From positions 1,897,177 to 1,950,251 of the forward strand of contig BFEA01000210.1 in the NCBI GenBank assembly GCA_003427395.1: a stretch of 53,075 bases of DNA, in the 5' to 3' direction. The DNA comes from Chara braunii (lineage: Eukaryota > Streptophyta > Charophyceae > Charales > Characeae). The position numbers and the translations under genes are program-made. A model generated the notes under the pieces. The model searched no databases. It was given only the letters and a program-made list of their open reading frames with translations, and had not been told where the DNA came from. This document shows positions 52,932 to 53,075 of this stretch, one piece after another (positions within the stretch are counted from its first letter, which is position 1; each line of letters opens with the position of its first letter).

Positions 52932-53075
52932 TCAGAGACACGGCGTGCATGCCTGCCGCGTCGGGCAGGATGTACCCAGACGCCGTTAAGGCAAAATGGC
53001 CCTCCAGTGCGACACGACGTAGCAGAGGATAATAGGTGGTGGGTGGAGGCTAGGGGAGGGAGGGAGGGAGACCCC
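52932..53075. other. window end, no gene
   Basis: GC-rich sequence ending in a GGGA-rich stretch; likely the interior of the foldback element that starts at 52902. Confidence 0.4.

Overview
This window is repeat-rich nuclear DNA from a eukaryote, most likely a member of the green plant lineage outside the flowering plants. A charophyte alga or another non-seed streptophyte with a large genome fits best, but I cannot fix the species. Four observations support this: L1-type LINEs with a C-terminal zf-RVT zinc finger, a nuclear copy of AT-rich plastid DNA (rpoB joined to rpoA), a hammerhead-ribozyme element of the plant retrozyme kind, and a Penelope-like element carrying a GIY-YIG nuclease. I found no convincing host protein gene, tRNA gene or bacterial-type operon. 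Almost everything recognisable is a mobile element or its debris.

Layout. 1-8.1 kb: LINE A on the minus strand, from its poly(A) tail at position 1 through ORF2 (endonuclease, reverse transcriptase, zf-RVT) to ORF1 (zinc knuckle), broken by stops and frameshifts. 8.1-10.3 kb: pyrimidine-rich DNA with no gene. 10.38-11.4 kb: a poly(A) retroposon with target-site duplications, then an element with two hammerhead motifs exactly 500 bp apart, one of them complete. 12.7-17.1 kb: many small inverted-repeat elements and a 470-bp direct repeat pair. 18.16 and 30.78 kb: two direct copies of a ~510-bp repeat. Between them, 19.7-24.8 kb holds a decayed retroelement on the plus strand with the order zinc knuckle, coiled coil, GIY-YIG, reverse transcriptase. 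28.7-28.97 kb: two fragments of large-subunit rRNA in the wrong order. 31.74-35.05 kb: an inverted-repeat element next to a very old LINE D on the plus strand. 36.7-38.2 kb: another poly(A) retroposon and a long foldback element. 38.2-45.8 kb: LINE B on the minus strand, with a plastid DNA insertion inside ORF1. 46.4-48.8 kb: an AT-rich organelle-like ORF, a minisatellite, a poly(G) tract, more poly(A) retroposon copies and a clear ~240-bp foldback element. 49.7-50.7 kb: the 3' end of LINE C on the plus strand. 51.06 and 52.7 kb: two tRNA-derived SINE-like copies. 52.86 kb to the end: two tandem copies of the foldback-family terminus.

How the parts relate. LINE proteins (target-primed reverse transcription) are the likely source of mobility for the poly(A) retroposons and the SINE, both of which carry A-tails and target-site duplications. 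A shared terminal sequence, 5'-TTAAACCACCAGTACGTTTC or close variants, links at least five foldback elements here and suggests one DNA-transposon-like family. The most unusual items are the hammerhead element, the permuted Penelope-like element, and the scrambled plastid and rRNA insertions.
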